From the NCBI GenBank assembly GCA_019119615.1, contig DWWQ01000011.1, positions 29,801 to 93,800 of the forward strand: a stretch of 64,000 bases of DNA, in the 5' to 3' direction. The notes below the pieces were generated by a model. The model ran no database searches, was not told the DNA's origin, and worked only from the letters and a program-made list of their open reading frames with translations. Within the stretch, counting starts at the first letter, position 1. The number at the start of each line of letters is the position of its first letter. This document shows positions 52,501 through 60,064 of this stretch, in pieces. Source of the stretch: Candidatus Alistipes stercoravium. GTDB taxonomy: Bacteria > Bacteroidota > Bacteroidia > Bacteroidales > Rikenellaceae. A program made the translations under genes and the position numbers.

Positions 52501-54151
52501 CCGGAAATACCGCTTTTGGGGCATCGCCGCCGCCACGCTGCTGGTGGCCGGCACGGTGATTTTCGCCCGCCGCAACGACTTCGGCCTGGGCCGCACGATG
52601 GAGATCACGGTCAATATGATGCGTGAGCTCTCGCTGGGCTATGTCGATCCGATCGACGCGGACCGCCTGCTGGAAGGGGCCGCCGCGGGCATGGTCCGCG
52701 ACCTGGACCCCTACACGGAGTTCTTCTCCGAGGAGGGGATGTCCGACTTCGAGATTCTCACCACGGGGAAGTACGGCGGCGTGGGGGCCCTCATCCGCCA
52801 GAAGGACGACTGGGTGCGCATCGCCCAGCCCTATGAAGGCTCGCCGGCAGACCGCGGCGGGCTGAAGATCGGCGACCGCATCCTCTCGATCGACGGGAAA
52901 TCGACCCGGGGCTTTACGACCGAGCAGGTCTCGGCACTGCTCAAGGGCGAGCCGGGGAGCCGCGTGAAGATCACCGTCGAGCACCTCGACAGCACGCAGC
53001 AGACCGTTACGCTGCGCCGCGAGCGCATCTCGATCCCCGGGGTACCCTACGCCGGATGGGTGGCCGACGGCATCGGCTACATCCGCCACAGCGACTTCAC
53101 CGAGGGTTGCTACGAGCAGATGCGCGCGGCCGTCGAGCGGCTGCGCGGCGAAGGCGAGCTGCGGGGGCTGATCCTCGACTACCGCTCGAACGGCGGCGGC
53201 ATCCTCCAGGAGGCCGTGAAGATCCTCTCGATGTTCGTGCCCAAGGGTACCGTGGTGCTCACGACCCGGGGGCGCACCGAGCAGAAGGAGTACCGCACCG
53301 AGTCGGAGCCGATCCTCCCGGAGGTGCCCCTCGCGGTGCTGGTGAACGGCAATACGGCCTCCTCGTCGGAGATCGTCGCCGGGGCGCTCCAGGACCTCGA
53401 CCGCGCGGTGCTCATCGGCCAGCGGAGCTACGGCAAGGGGCTCGTGCAGACCACGCGCCCGCTGGGCTACAACACGATGCTCAAGCTCACCACGGCCAAA
53501 TACTACATCCCCTCGGGACGCTGCATCCAGGCCGTGGACTACTCGCACTCGCAGGAGGGCGACGTGCGCGTCGTTCCCGACTCGCTCATCTCGGAGTTCA
53601 CGACGCGCGCCGGCCGCAAAGTCTATGACGGCGGAGGCATCATGCCCGACCTGTGCACCGAGCCGGAGTACATCTCGCGTTTTGCGGCGACGCTCTACGC
53701 CCTGGGTTTCATCGAGGATTTCGGCGACGACTACACGCGCCGCCACCCCGGGCAGCAAATCGACCTGCGCAGCTTTTCGATCACCGACGCCGACTACGCC
53801 GATTTCGCAGCCTTCATGAAGGACAAGAAGGTCCCCTACGAGTCGGACACGCGGCGGGCGCTGAAGGTGCTCAAGCAGGCGGCCGAGGATGACCGCTTCG
53901 AGGCGCTGCGCGCGCAGTTCGAGCGCGTCGAGGAGGAGCTGCGCGACGACACGCAGACCAACCTCGAGACCTACCGCGAGCAGATCGTCGAGACGATCAA
54001 CAGCGACATCGTGCTGCGCCACGGCTACCAGGCCGGGGTCATCGAGCATTCGCTCGGCAGCGACGGCGACGTGGCCGAGGCGGTGCGGGTGCTCGGCACG
54101 CCCGGGGAGTACCGCCGCATCATCGCGGAACAGGACACGAAGAAGAAATAG
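52487..54151 (+). CDS. Carboxy-terminal processing protease, S41 family
   Basis: 554 residues. A signal anchor (about 9-27) is followed by an N-terminal helical segment, a PDZ domain (about 95-165, GVGALIRQKDDWVRIAQP) and the peptidase core. The catalytic Ser292 is in NTASSSEIVAGAL and Lys317 in RSYGKGL, a 25-residue spacing equal to that of E. coli Prc. DYRSNGGG at 231-238 stands for DLRxNxGG. Such proteases trim or degrade periplasmic proteins. The C-terminal 200 residues are long and helical. It is coupled to the small membrane protein before it. Confidence 0.92.
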   Translation: MTRSNRKYRFWGIAAATLLVAGTVIFARRNDFGLGRTMEITVNMMRELSLGYVDPIDADRLLEGAAAGMVRDLDPYTEFFSEEGMSDFEILTTGKYGGVGALIRQKDDWVRIAQPYEGSPADRGGLKIGDRILSIDGKSTRGFTTEQVSALLKGEPGSRVKITVEHLDSTQQTVTLRRERISIPGVPYAGWVADGIGYIRHSDFTEGCYEQMRAAVERLRGEGELRGLILDYRSNGGGILQEAVKILSMFVPKGTVVLTTRGRTEQKEYRTESEPILPEVPLAVLVNGNTASSSEIVAGALQDLDRAVLIGQRSYGKGLVQTTRPLGYNTMLKLTTAKYYIPSGRCIQAVDYSHSQEGDVRVVPDSLISEFTTRAGRKVYDGGGIMPDLCTEPEYISRFAATLYALGFIEDFGDDYTRRHPGQQIDLRSFSITDADYADFAAFMKDKKVPYESDTRRALKVLKQAAEDDRFEALRAQFERVEEELRDDTQTNLETYREQIVETINSDIVLRHGYQAGVIEHSLGSDGDVAEAVRVLGTPGEYRRIIAEQDTKKK

Positions 54152-54208
54152 CCCGGGGAGAAAGAATCGGCCGGAGGGGCCCGCTCCCCGGCGCAAACCG
54201 TTCGCAAG

Positions 54209-55396
54209 ATGAAGTTCAAGCTGCGTCGCAACCGTTTTTCGTTCCGCAACCGTGTGGTGGTGATCATCGTGGGCATCACGCTGGGTGCCGTCTCGCTGCT
54301 CTACACGAACAACATGGCGCGCAAGCTCCGCGAGAAGGAGCAGCACGACGTCGTGCTCTGGGCCCATGCCATGGAGCGCATCAACCGCGACGTGCTGGGG
54401 GGCAGCACGCCCTTCCAGGATCCGCTCGTCTCGGACATCATGTCCACGGGCAACAACATCCCCTTCATCATCACCGACGAGAACCTCAAGGTGCTCCACT
54501 CGCACCTGATCCCCGAGAAGATCATCAACCACCCGGGGCGCCTGCGCAAGCAGATCGACCGCTTCACGGAGGAGAACACCCCGATTCCGGTGAAGGTGCT
54601 CTGGTCGGCCGAGCACTACCACATCATCTTCTACGGCCGCTCGTCGCTGCTCAAGTCGCTCTACTACTTCCCCTACATCCAGATCCTCGTCATCACGGCC
54701 TTCGTGGCGCTGGGGTTCATCGCCTTCCGCTCGTCGAAGCACGACGAGCAGAACCGCGTCTGGATCGGCCTTGCGAAGGAGACGGCGCACCAGCTGGGCA
54801 CGCCGACCTCGTCGCTGCTCGGATGGATCGAATACCTGCGCTCGCAGGATGTGGACCAGACGGCCGTCGATGAGATGCAGAAGGACTTGGCGCACCTGAT
54901 GAAGATCGTGGACCGCTTCTCGAAGATCGGCTCCGAAACGCCGCTCACGCCGGCCAACATCAACGAGGTGGTGGGCGAGTCGGTGATGTACTTCCGCAAG
55001 CGCATCCCGCGCAACGTTACGCTCGACTACAACGGGCTGGCCATCGCCCCCGTGCAGGCGAACATCAACGCGGCGCTTTTCGAATGGGTCGTCGAGAACC
55101 TGATGAAGAACGCCCTCGACGCCCTCCAGGGCCACGGGGCCATCGACGTGCGCATCTCCTCGGACGAGCAGCACGTCATGGTCGATGTCAAGGATACGGG
55201 CAAGGGAATCCCCAAAGGCAACTGGAAACTGATCTTCGAGCCGGGCTTCACGACCAAGACGCGCGGCTGGGGCCTCGGACTTTCGCTCTCGCGCCGCATC
55301 ATCGAGGAGTACCACCAGGGCAAGATCGCCGTCATCGACTCCGAGCCGGGCAAGGGCACGACCTTCCGCATCACCCTCAAACGCAGCTTCGCATGA
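54209..55396 (+). CDS. Membrane sensor histidine kinase, orphan
   Basis: 395 residues. Two membrane helices (about 16-34 and 155-173) enclose a periplasmic sensor of about 120 residues. H-box phosphoacceptor His194 in AKETAHQLGTPTSSLLGW, then N-box NLMKNALDAL, G1 box VDVKDTGKGIP and G2 TTKTRGWGLGLSLSRR of a HATPase domain. No response regulator is adjacent; the neighbours are the S41 protease (57-nt gap) and DUF4271 (4-nt overlap). The partner must be elsewhere. Confidence 0.88.
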   Translation: MKFKLRRNRFSFRNRVVVIIVGITLGAVSLLYTNNMARKLREKEQHDVVLWAHAMERINRDVLGGSTPFQDPLVSDIMSTGNNIPFIITDENLKVLHSHLIPEKIINHPGRLRKQIDRFTEENTPIPVKVLWSAEHYHIIFYGRSSLLKSLYYFPYIQILVITAFVALGFIAFRSSKHDEQNRVWIGLAKETAHQLGTPTSSLLGWIEYLRSQDVDQTAVDEMQKDLAHLMKIVDRFSKIGSETPLTPANINEVVGESVMYFRKRIPRNVTLDYNGLAIAPVQANINAALFEWVVENLMKNALDALQGHGAIDVRISSDEQHVMVDVKDTGKGIPKGNWKLIFEPGFTTKTRGWGLGLSLSRRIIEEYHQGKIAVIDSEPGKGTTFRITLKRSFA

Positions 55397-56436
55397 GCCG
55401 TGCCGCGTGGACATACGCCGCGGCCGACAGCGTCGCGGCATCCCCTGCGACATCCCCTGCGGCACCGCATCCGGGCACCGCGGCATCCGCCGCCCTCTCC
55501 GCCCGGCCGCACACCGCGATACGGCACACCGCTTCCGAAGGCGACCCGCTGCCGGCAGCCGATTCGCTCGCCGCAGCCGACACGCTCGCCGGGACACCGG
55601 TCCCCGACTCCCCGGCGGGTCTCTTCGCCGCGGACCGGACGCCGGCCGAGATTCTCTTCCTGCCCACTCCGGAGGAGATGCCGCACCCGTGGCGCGACAC
55701 GACGGGCGAGGCCGTTTTCGGCCGGGAATCGATTCTCGTACCGCCGGAAAAGCTGCAGCGCCCCGAGACGGTCTCCTTCACGGACAACGCCCTTTTCCAG
55801 GGTTTCGTGCTCCTGCTTGCCGCGATGTACGCCATGCTGCTCTACCGCAACATCGGCGACATCCGGACCCTTTTCAGCCACATCTCGCGCGAGGCCTCCT
55901 CGCGGCAGCGCCTGACGGAAGACCCGGGTAGCAGCGGTTTTTCGCGCTTCCTGCACGTCGTAACGGCCATCGGGATGCTCTTCCTCGGCATCTTCGCCGT
56001 CAAGTACGGCGACACGCTCCTGCCGCAGTTGCTCGGGCGGCTGCCCCACGGGATCCTTCCGGCGTTGAGCCTGCTTGCCGCCCTGGCCTGCGCCGCGATC
56101 CTCGCGTTCCAGACGCTCCTGCTCCGGTGTATCGGCTCACTGCTCGTCGCGGAGGGTTTCATCGCCCGGCTGCGCTTCCTGCGCCGTACCTATTTCGCCC
56201 TCGCGGTCATCGTTACGGCCCCCGTCCTGCTGCTCTTCGCGCTCTGTCCGCGCAACACGGGCGACGTCTGGTTCCTCATCATTACCATCGAATTAGCCGT
56301 TACGGCCGTTTTGTACCTCCGGGAGTCGCTGCATCTGTTTATTTCTAAAAAAATTTCGATTTTGAATTGGATTTTGTACCTTTGCACCGTGGAAATCTTC
56401 CCGGTGAGCCTCGTATGGCTCCTGCTGGCAAGATGA
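55393..56436 (+). CDS. DUF4271 membrane protein
   Basis: 347 residues from ATG 55393. The first 75 residues are low-complexity Ala/Pro/Ser/Thr. Residues about 125-347 hold about seven membrane helices with FQGFVLLLAAMYAMLLYRN and FLYLCTVEIFPVSLVWLLL-type ends, matching DUF4271. This family sits beside hemD in Bacteroidetes, and here too hemD follows (33-nt gap). Function unknown. The start overlaps the kinase stop by 4 nt. Confidence 0.78.
   Translation: MSRAAWTYAAADSVAASPATSPAAPHPGTAASAALSARPHTAIRHTASEGDPLPAADSLAAADTLAGTPVPDSPAGLFAADRTPAEILFLPTPEEMPHPWRDTTGEAVFGRESILVPPEKLQRPETVSFTDNALFQGFVLLLAAMYAMLLYRNIGDIRTLFSHISREASSRQRLTEDPGSSGFSRFLHVVTAIGMLFLGIFAVKYGDTLLPQLLGRLPHGILPALSLLAALACAAILAFQTLLLRCIGSLLVAEGFIARLRFLRRTYFALAVIVTAPVLLLFALCPRNTGDVWFLIITIELAVTAVLYLRESLHLFISKKISILNWILYLCTVEIFPVSLVWLLLAR
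56377..56384 (+). promoter_or_regulatory. Possible internal promoter element for hemD-rnpA-yidD
   Basis: TACCTTTG (TAnnTTTG) within the 3' end of the DUF4271 gene, 85 nt before the hemD start. No -33 at proper distance. Confidence 0.35.
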
Positions 56437-56469
56437 TTTGTGAAAGCTACAAACTAAACCGATCCGCCA

Positions 56470-57339
56470 TTGAAAGTCAAGAGAGTCCTTATATCGCAGC
56501 CGAGGCCCGCCATCATTGAAAAGTCCCCGTTCTACGAACTCTCCCGGAAATACGACGTGGAGGTAGCCTACCGGCCCTTCATCAAGGTCGTGGGCGTTTC
56601 GCTCAAGGAGTTCCGGGCCCAGCGAGTCGAGATACTCAACCACACCGCCGTCATCTTCACGTCGCGCACCACGGTGGACAGCTTCTTCCACATCTGCGAG
56701 GAGGCGCGCATCACCGTGCCCGAAACCATGAAATACATCTGCCAGACGGAGGCCGTGGCGCTCTACCTGCAGAAATACATCGTCTACCGCAAACGCAAGA
56801 TCTCCTTCGCCGACGGCTCGTTCACCTCGCTCGTCGAGCTGATCATCAAGCACAAGGAGGAGAAGTTCCTGCTGGCGTTGAGCGAGCCCCACAAGCCCGA
56901 GCTGCCGGAGACGCTTGCCAAGCTCAAGCTGCCGGTCGATCCGGTGATCCTCGCCCGCACGGTGGCGTCGGATCTGGACGACGTGTCGCTGGGCGACTAC
57001 GACGTGCTGGCGCTCTACTCGCCGACGGATGTCCGCACGCTTGTCGAGAAGTTCGGTACGGAGCAGCTTCCGGCCATCGCCGTCTTCGGCGAGGGCACGC
57101 TGCGTGCGGCGCTCGATGCCGGGATCACCGTCCTGGCCAACGCCCCGACGAGCGAGGCTCCCTCGATGGCCAAGGCCCTGGACATCTATATCCACAAGGC
57201 CGAGGCGGGTGAGGAGATCGCCCCCGTGGCCCTCGTTACGGACACGCGCAAGGAGGAGTTCATCCGCACCCAGCAGCACAAGCTCACCAAGAAGAGCCGT
57301 GTGCGCCGCCCCGCTGCGGATACCGCAACCCGCAAATAG
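56470..57339 (+). CDS. hemD: Uroporphyrinogen-III synthase family protein
   Basis: 289 residues starting at TTG 56470 (LKVKRVLISQPRPAIIEKSP). The start is non-ATG; the first Met in this frame is far inside, while the K-V-K-R-V-L-I-S-Q-P stretch must be kept as the first strand of the family. HemD closes hydroxymethylbilane into uroporphyrinogen III. Two alpha/beta lobes can be followed, with VIFTSRTTVDSFFHICEE and YSPTDVRTLVEKFGTE near the end. A basic Lys/Arg tail ends it. No other heme genes nearby. The DUF4271-hemD-rnpA-yidD order is usual in the phylum. Confidence 0.82.
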   Translation: MKVKRVLISQPRPAIIEKSPFYELSRKYDVEVAYRPFIKVVGVSLKEFRAQRVEILNHTAVIFTSRTTVDSFFHICEEARITVPETMKYICQTEAVALYLQKYIVYRKRKISFADGSFTSLVELIIKHKEEKFLLALSEPHKPELPETLAKLKLPVDPVILARTVASDLDDVSLGDYDVLALYSPTDVRTLVEKFGTEQLPAIAVFGEGTLRAALDAGITVLANAPTSEAPSMAKALDIYIHKAEAGEEIAPVALVTDTRKEEFIRTQQHKLTKKSRVRRPAADTATRK

Positions 57340-57349
57340 CCCCGCCCGC

Positions 57350-57721
57350 ATGACGACCGACCGCTCGCTTCCCCGCAAGGAGCGGCTCCGCTCGCTCGGA
57401 GCCGTACGCCGGCTCTTCGAGAGCGGCCAGAGCGGTTTCATCTTTCCGTTCCGCTACCTGTGGTATGCCGAGGCGGACAGCGAACGTTCGGTGGAGGTGC
57501 TCTTCTCGGTTCCCAAGAAGTTCCACAAGCGCGCCAACCGGCGCAACCTGCTGCGGCGCCGTACGAAGGAGGCCTACCGCCTGCAGAAGGAGCTGCTGGA
57601 GGCGTGCGGCGCGGTGAACCTCGACGTGGCGCTGATCTATTCGTCGAAGGAGGTCCTCCCCTACAAAACCATCTCGCATGCCGTCCGCCGGATTCTGGAG
57701 TCGATCGTGGAGCGTATGTAA
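57350..57721 (+). CDS. rnpA: Ribonuclease P protein component
   Basis: 123 residues from ATG 57350 ([20 protein letters not shown]). Contains [27 protein letters not shown], which carries the RNR motif, cut here as [17 protein letters not shown]. It is basic with typical length and partners RNase P RNA (not in the window). It overlaps yidD by 44 nt. Confidence 0.92.
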   Translation: MTTDRSLPRKERLRSLGAVRRLFESGQSGFIFPFRYLWYAEADSERSVEVLFSVPKKFHKRANRRNLLRRRTKEAYRLQKELLEACGAVNLDVALIYSSKEVLPYKTISHAVRRILESIVERM

Positions 57722-57938
57722 GCGGCTGCTGGCCCTGCCGCTCATCCTCCTGGTGCGGATCTACCAGATCTGCATCTCCCCGCTGCTGCCGCCGTCGTGC
57801 CGCTTCGTGCCTTCCTGCTCGCAGTATGCCCTTGAGGCGCTGCGCAAGTACGGCCCGCTGAAGGGATCGTGGCTCACCCTGAAGCGCCTCGCGCGCTGCC
57901 ATCCCTGGGGCGGCAGCGGCTACGACCCGGTGCCGTAA
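57678..57938 (+). CDS. yidD: Membrane protein insertion efficiency factor YidD
   Basis: 86 residues from ATG 57678 ([20 protein letters not shown]). The family core [31 protein letters not shown] has the cysteine pair (C-R-F-x-P-S-C-S-x-Y), followed by [22 protein letters not shown] with R-C-H-P-W. It aids YidC-dependent membrane insertion. Its start lies inside rnpA, as usual for this pair. A 23-bp direct repeat follows its stop. Confidence 0.92.
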   Translation: MPSAGFWSRSWSVCKRLLALPLILLVRIYQICISPLLPPSCRFVPSCSQYALEALRKYGPLKGSWLTLKRLARCHPWGGSGYDPVP

Positions 57939-57996
57939 AAGAGGCGGCCCGCACGGACAACCAGCTCCCCCCAAAGAGGCGGCCCGCACGGACAAT
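57939..57996. repeat. 23-bp direct repeat after yidD
   Basis: A 23-bp sequence beginning AAAGAGGCGGCCCGCACGGA occurs at 57939-57961 and 57974-57996, 12 nt apart. Confidence 0.8.
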
Positions 57997-58042
57997 GCAG
58001 CCGCGGCTCCGCGCCGCAGACAACCCCGAATACAAATGATGT

Positions 58043-58072
58043 GCGGCGGATCCTTCGGAAAGGATCCGCCGC
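58043..58072 (+). terminator. Perfect hairpin after yidD
   Basis: GCGGCGGATCC / TTCGGAAA / GGATCCGCCGC, an 11-bp perfect stem. It separates yidD and the convergent CDF gene. No T-run follows. Confidence 0.6.
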
Positions 58073-58107
58073 CCGTATGTTTTGCCGGAAGCGCCGGCCG
58101 CCCCTGG

Positions 58108-59052
58108 TTATTCGCCCCGGTCGCAGCAGCTCTCCGCGGCCGTCTCGAATTCGAGCGTCGCATGCTCGATGCCTCCGGCACGGAGCTCCGCCTTGAGCGC
58201 CCGCTTGACCGGCTCGAGCTCTTCGAGACGCTGCAGGACGACATGGGCCGTCAGGGCGTTTTCCGTGGTGCTCATGGCCCACACATGCACATGGTGCACG
58301 GCCCGGACCCCCTCGACGGAGGCCATGCGGCGGGTGATCTCCGCAATGTCGAGCCCTGCGGGCACGCCGTCGAGCGACAGGCGCAGGCTGTCGCGCGTCA
58401 GCGACCAGACCGAGGCGACGATCACGGCGGCGACGGCCAGTCCGACCAGCGGGTCGATCAGCCGCCACCCGGTCCATGAGATGACAAGCCCCGAGACAAG
58501 CACGCCGACCGACACCAGCGCGTCGGCGGCCATATGGAGGTAGGCGCCACGGACATTGAGGTCGCGCGCGCGGTCCTTCATGAAGAGCCAGGCGGTAAAT
58601 CCGTTCACCGCGACGCCCACGCCGGCCGTCCAGGCGATTGCGCCGCCGGCCACCGTCTCGGGATGCAGCATGCGGCCGATGCTCTCGGCGATGATGACCC
58701 CCACGGCGATGAGCAGGATCACGGAGTTGAGCAGCGAGATGAGCACCGTGCTCTTGCGGAGCCCGTAGGTATAGCGTGGCGTGGCGCGCCGCTGCGCGAG
58801 GCGGAAGGCCAGCAGGGCCAGCAGCAGGCCCGCGACGTCCGAGAGGTTGTGCCCGGCGTCGGAGAGCAGCCCCATGGAGCCCTTGCAGAGCCCCACGACG
58901 AACTCCACGACGACAAACGCCACGTTGAGGGCGATACCCAGAAGGAAGGCGCGATTGAGCGACGAGATCCGGGGTGCATGGTGGTGATGGTGGTGATGGT
59001 GCGCAGCCTCTGCGGCGGATACCGGTGCCGCGCCTTCATGCGGAGTTTTCAT
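58108..59052 (-). CDS. CDF-family metal exporter, Zn-type, with eight-His N-terminus
   Basis: 314 residues. Six membrane helices and a C-terminal cytoplasmic ferredoxin-like domain (HVHVWAMSTTENALTAHVVL). Metal sites H68xxxD72 (DAGHNLSD) and H173xxxD177 (LHMAADAL) are the HxxxD pairs of Zn-preferring CDF members such as ZitB and CzcD, unlike FieF with DxxxD. Residues 18-25 are eight consecutive His, a likely cytoplasmic zinc-binding loop. The start codon lies 1 nt from the stop of the hemerythrin-LuxR gene, so it is the second gene of that operon. Confidence 0.92.
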   Translation of the reverse strand: MKTPHEGAAPVSAAEAAHHHHHHHHAPRISSLNRAFLLGIALNVAFVVVEFVVGLCKGSMGLLSDAGHNLSDVAGLLLALLAFRLAQRRATPRYTYGLRKSTVLISLLNSVILLIAVGVIIAESIGRMLHPETVAGGAIAWTAGVGVAVNGFTAWLFMKDRARDLNVRGAYLHMAADALVSVGVLVSGLVISWTGWRLIDPLVGLAVAAVIVASVWSLTRDSLRLSLDGVPAGLDIAEITRRMASVEGVRAVHHVHVWAMSTTENALTAHVVLQRLEELEPVKRALKAELRAGGIEHATLEFETAAESCCDRGE

Positions 59053-59053
59053 G

Positions 59054-59986
59054 TCAGGCTTCGGCGCTTATGGAGTCCTTGATTTCGGAGAGTTCGACGA
59101 GTTTGTTCACGATGGCATAGATCGTCAGGCCCGCCGCGGAGTGTATCTGGAGCTTTGCGGCGATGTTGCGCCGGTGGGTGATGACCGTATGGGTCGAGAT
59201 GCAGAGCGCATCGGCGATCTGCTTGTTGGTCATGCCCTTCACCACGCAGACGATGATCTCGCGCTCGCGGGCGCTCAACGGTTCCTGCCGCTCGCCGCGC
59301 AGGCTGTCGGCCGCCAGCCGCTCAACGGCCGGGATGAAGAGGTCGTCCTCGACGGCGTTGTGCGAGGCGAGCTCCCGTTCGCAGGTGAAGATGTCGAAGA
59401 GCACGCCGTTCAGTTCGTTCGTGCTTCCCGAGGGGTAGTACTTGATGATGATGTTCTTCAGCTCGCGCAGCTTGGCGTCCACCTGGTCATGGCGGCGGCG
59501 GAAGTCGTCGATCGAGTAGCTGTCGCTCACGCGCCCTTCGAGCAGCCCCTCGACATAGGGGAAGACGGTCTGCTCCTCGTAGTCCATGTGGCGCTGCACC
59601 TCGGCGACATACTCGTCGAAGAAGCGCATGATGGCAAACGAGACGTCGTTGTGCGCATAGTCGATCGCCTCGATGAGCTTGCGCCGGATGGCCGGGAGGC
59701 GGAACTCCAGGAAGTATCCGTGCGAGTTGTGCAGGTAGTCGGTCAGGGCCCTCACGGAGAGCTCCGGCACGGAGTGTGCGCTGTGGTACGACCCGCCCAG
59801 CAGCATGTTCACCACGGCCAGGAAGGTCGCCGTATCGACGCGGTGCTCCTCGCAGACCTCGGCGATCGTCTTGTCGCCGAATCCCAGGGCGATGCCGAAG
59901 CGGCTCATCACCTGCAATACCGCAAAACGGTCGCTGACCAGATCGCACATCCGGTCGTCGCCCGTATATCCGCCGTTTTTATACAT
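59054..59986 (-). CDS. Hemerythrin-domain LuxR-type regulator
   Basis: 310 residues from ATG 59986. The N-terminal DUF542-like part (about 15-65, TIAEVCEEHRVDTATFLAVVN) lacks the usual CCG motif. The hemerythrin domain has all diiron ligands of RIC/YtfE type: His86 or His89, His133xxxE137, His166 and His209xxxE213, with spacings equal to YtfE. The C-terminal LuxR helix-turn-helix is at about 236-300 (LSAREREIIVCVVKGMTNKQ, then STHTVITHRRNIAAKL). A diiron sensor of oxygen, NO or peroxide that controls transcription is inferred. It is cotranscribed with the CDF exporter; promoter at 60014-60044. Confidence 0.8.
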   Translation of the reverse strand: MYKNGGYTGDDRMCDLVSDRFAVLQVMSRFGIALGFGDKTIAEVCEEHRVDTATFLAVVNMLLGGSYHSAHSVPELSVRALTDYLHNSHGYFLEFRLPAIRRKLIEAIDYAHNDVSFAIMRFFDEYVAEVQRHMDYEEQTVFPYVEGLLEGRVSDSYSIDDFRRRHDQVDAKLRELKNIIIKYYPSGSTNELNGVLFDIFTCERELASHNAVEDDLFIPAVERLAADSLRGERQEPLSAREREIIVCVVKGMTNKQIADALCISTHTVITHRRNIAAKLQIHSAAGLTIYAIVNKLVELSEIKDSISAEA

Positions 59987-60013
59987 ATTTATAGGTATTT
60001 TTTGTTGTCGCTG

Positions 60014-60044
60014 CAAAAATAGCGCCCCCCGCGCGAAGGATCAA
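60014..60044 (-). promoter_or_regulatory. Promoter of the regulator-CDF operon
   Basis: On the minus strand TTG (60044-60042), a 20-nt spacer and TATTTTTG (60021-60014), 27 nt before ATG 59986. Confidence 0.5.
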
Positions 60045-60064
60045 TACCCACAAAGGGGGATTTT

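Noticed and set aside
52415-55597. A 1060-codon open frame antisense to the S41 protease and sensor kinase
   Set aside because: It is the shadow of well-supported plus-strand genes; long antisense frames are common in GC-rich DNA, and the sequence is full of Arg/Val/Asp with no domain.
58108-59052. CDF exporter as an iron exporter (FieF)
   Set aside because: The metal sites are HxxxD pairs, not the DxxxD and HxxxD mix of FieF.
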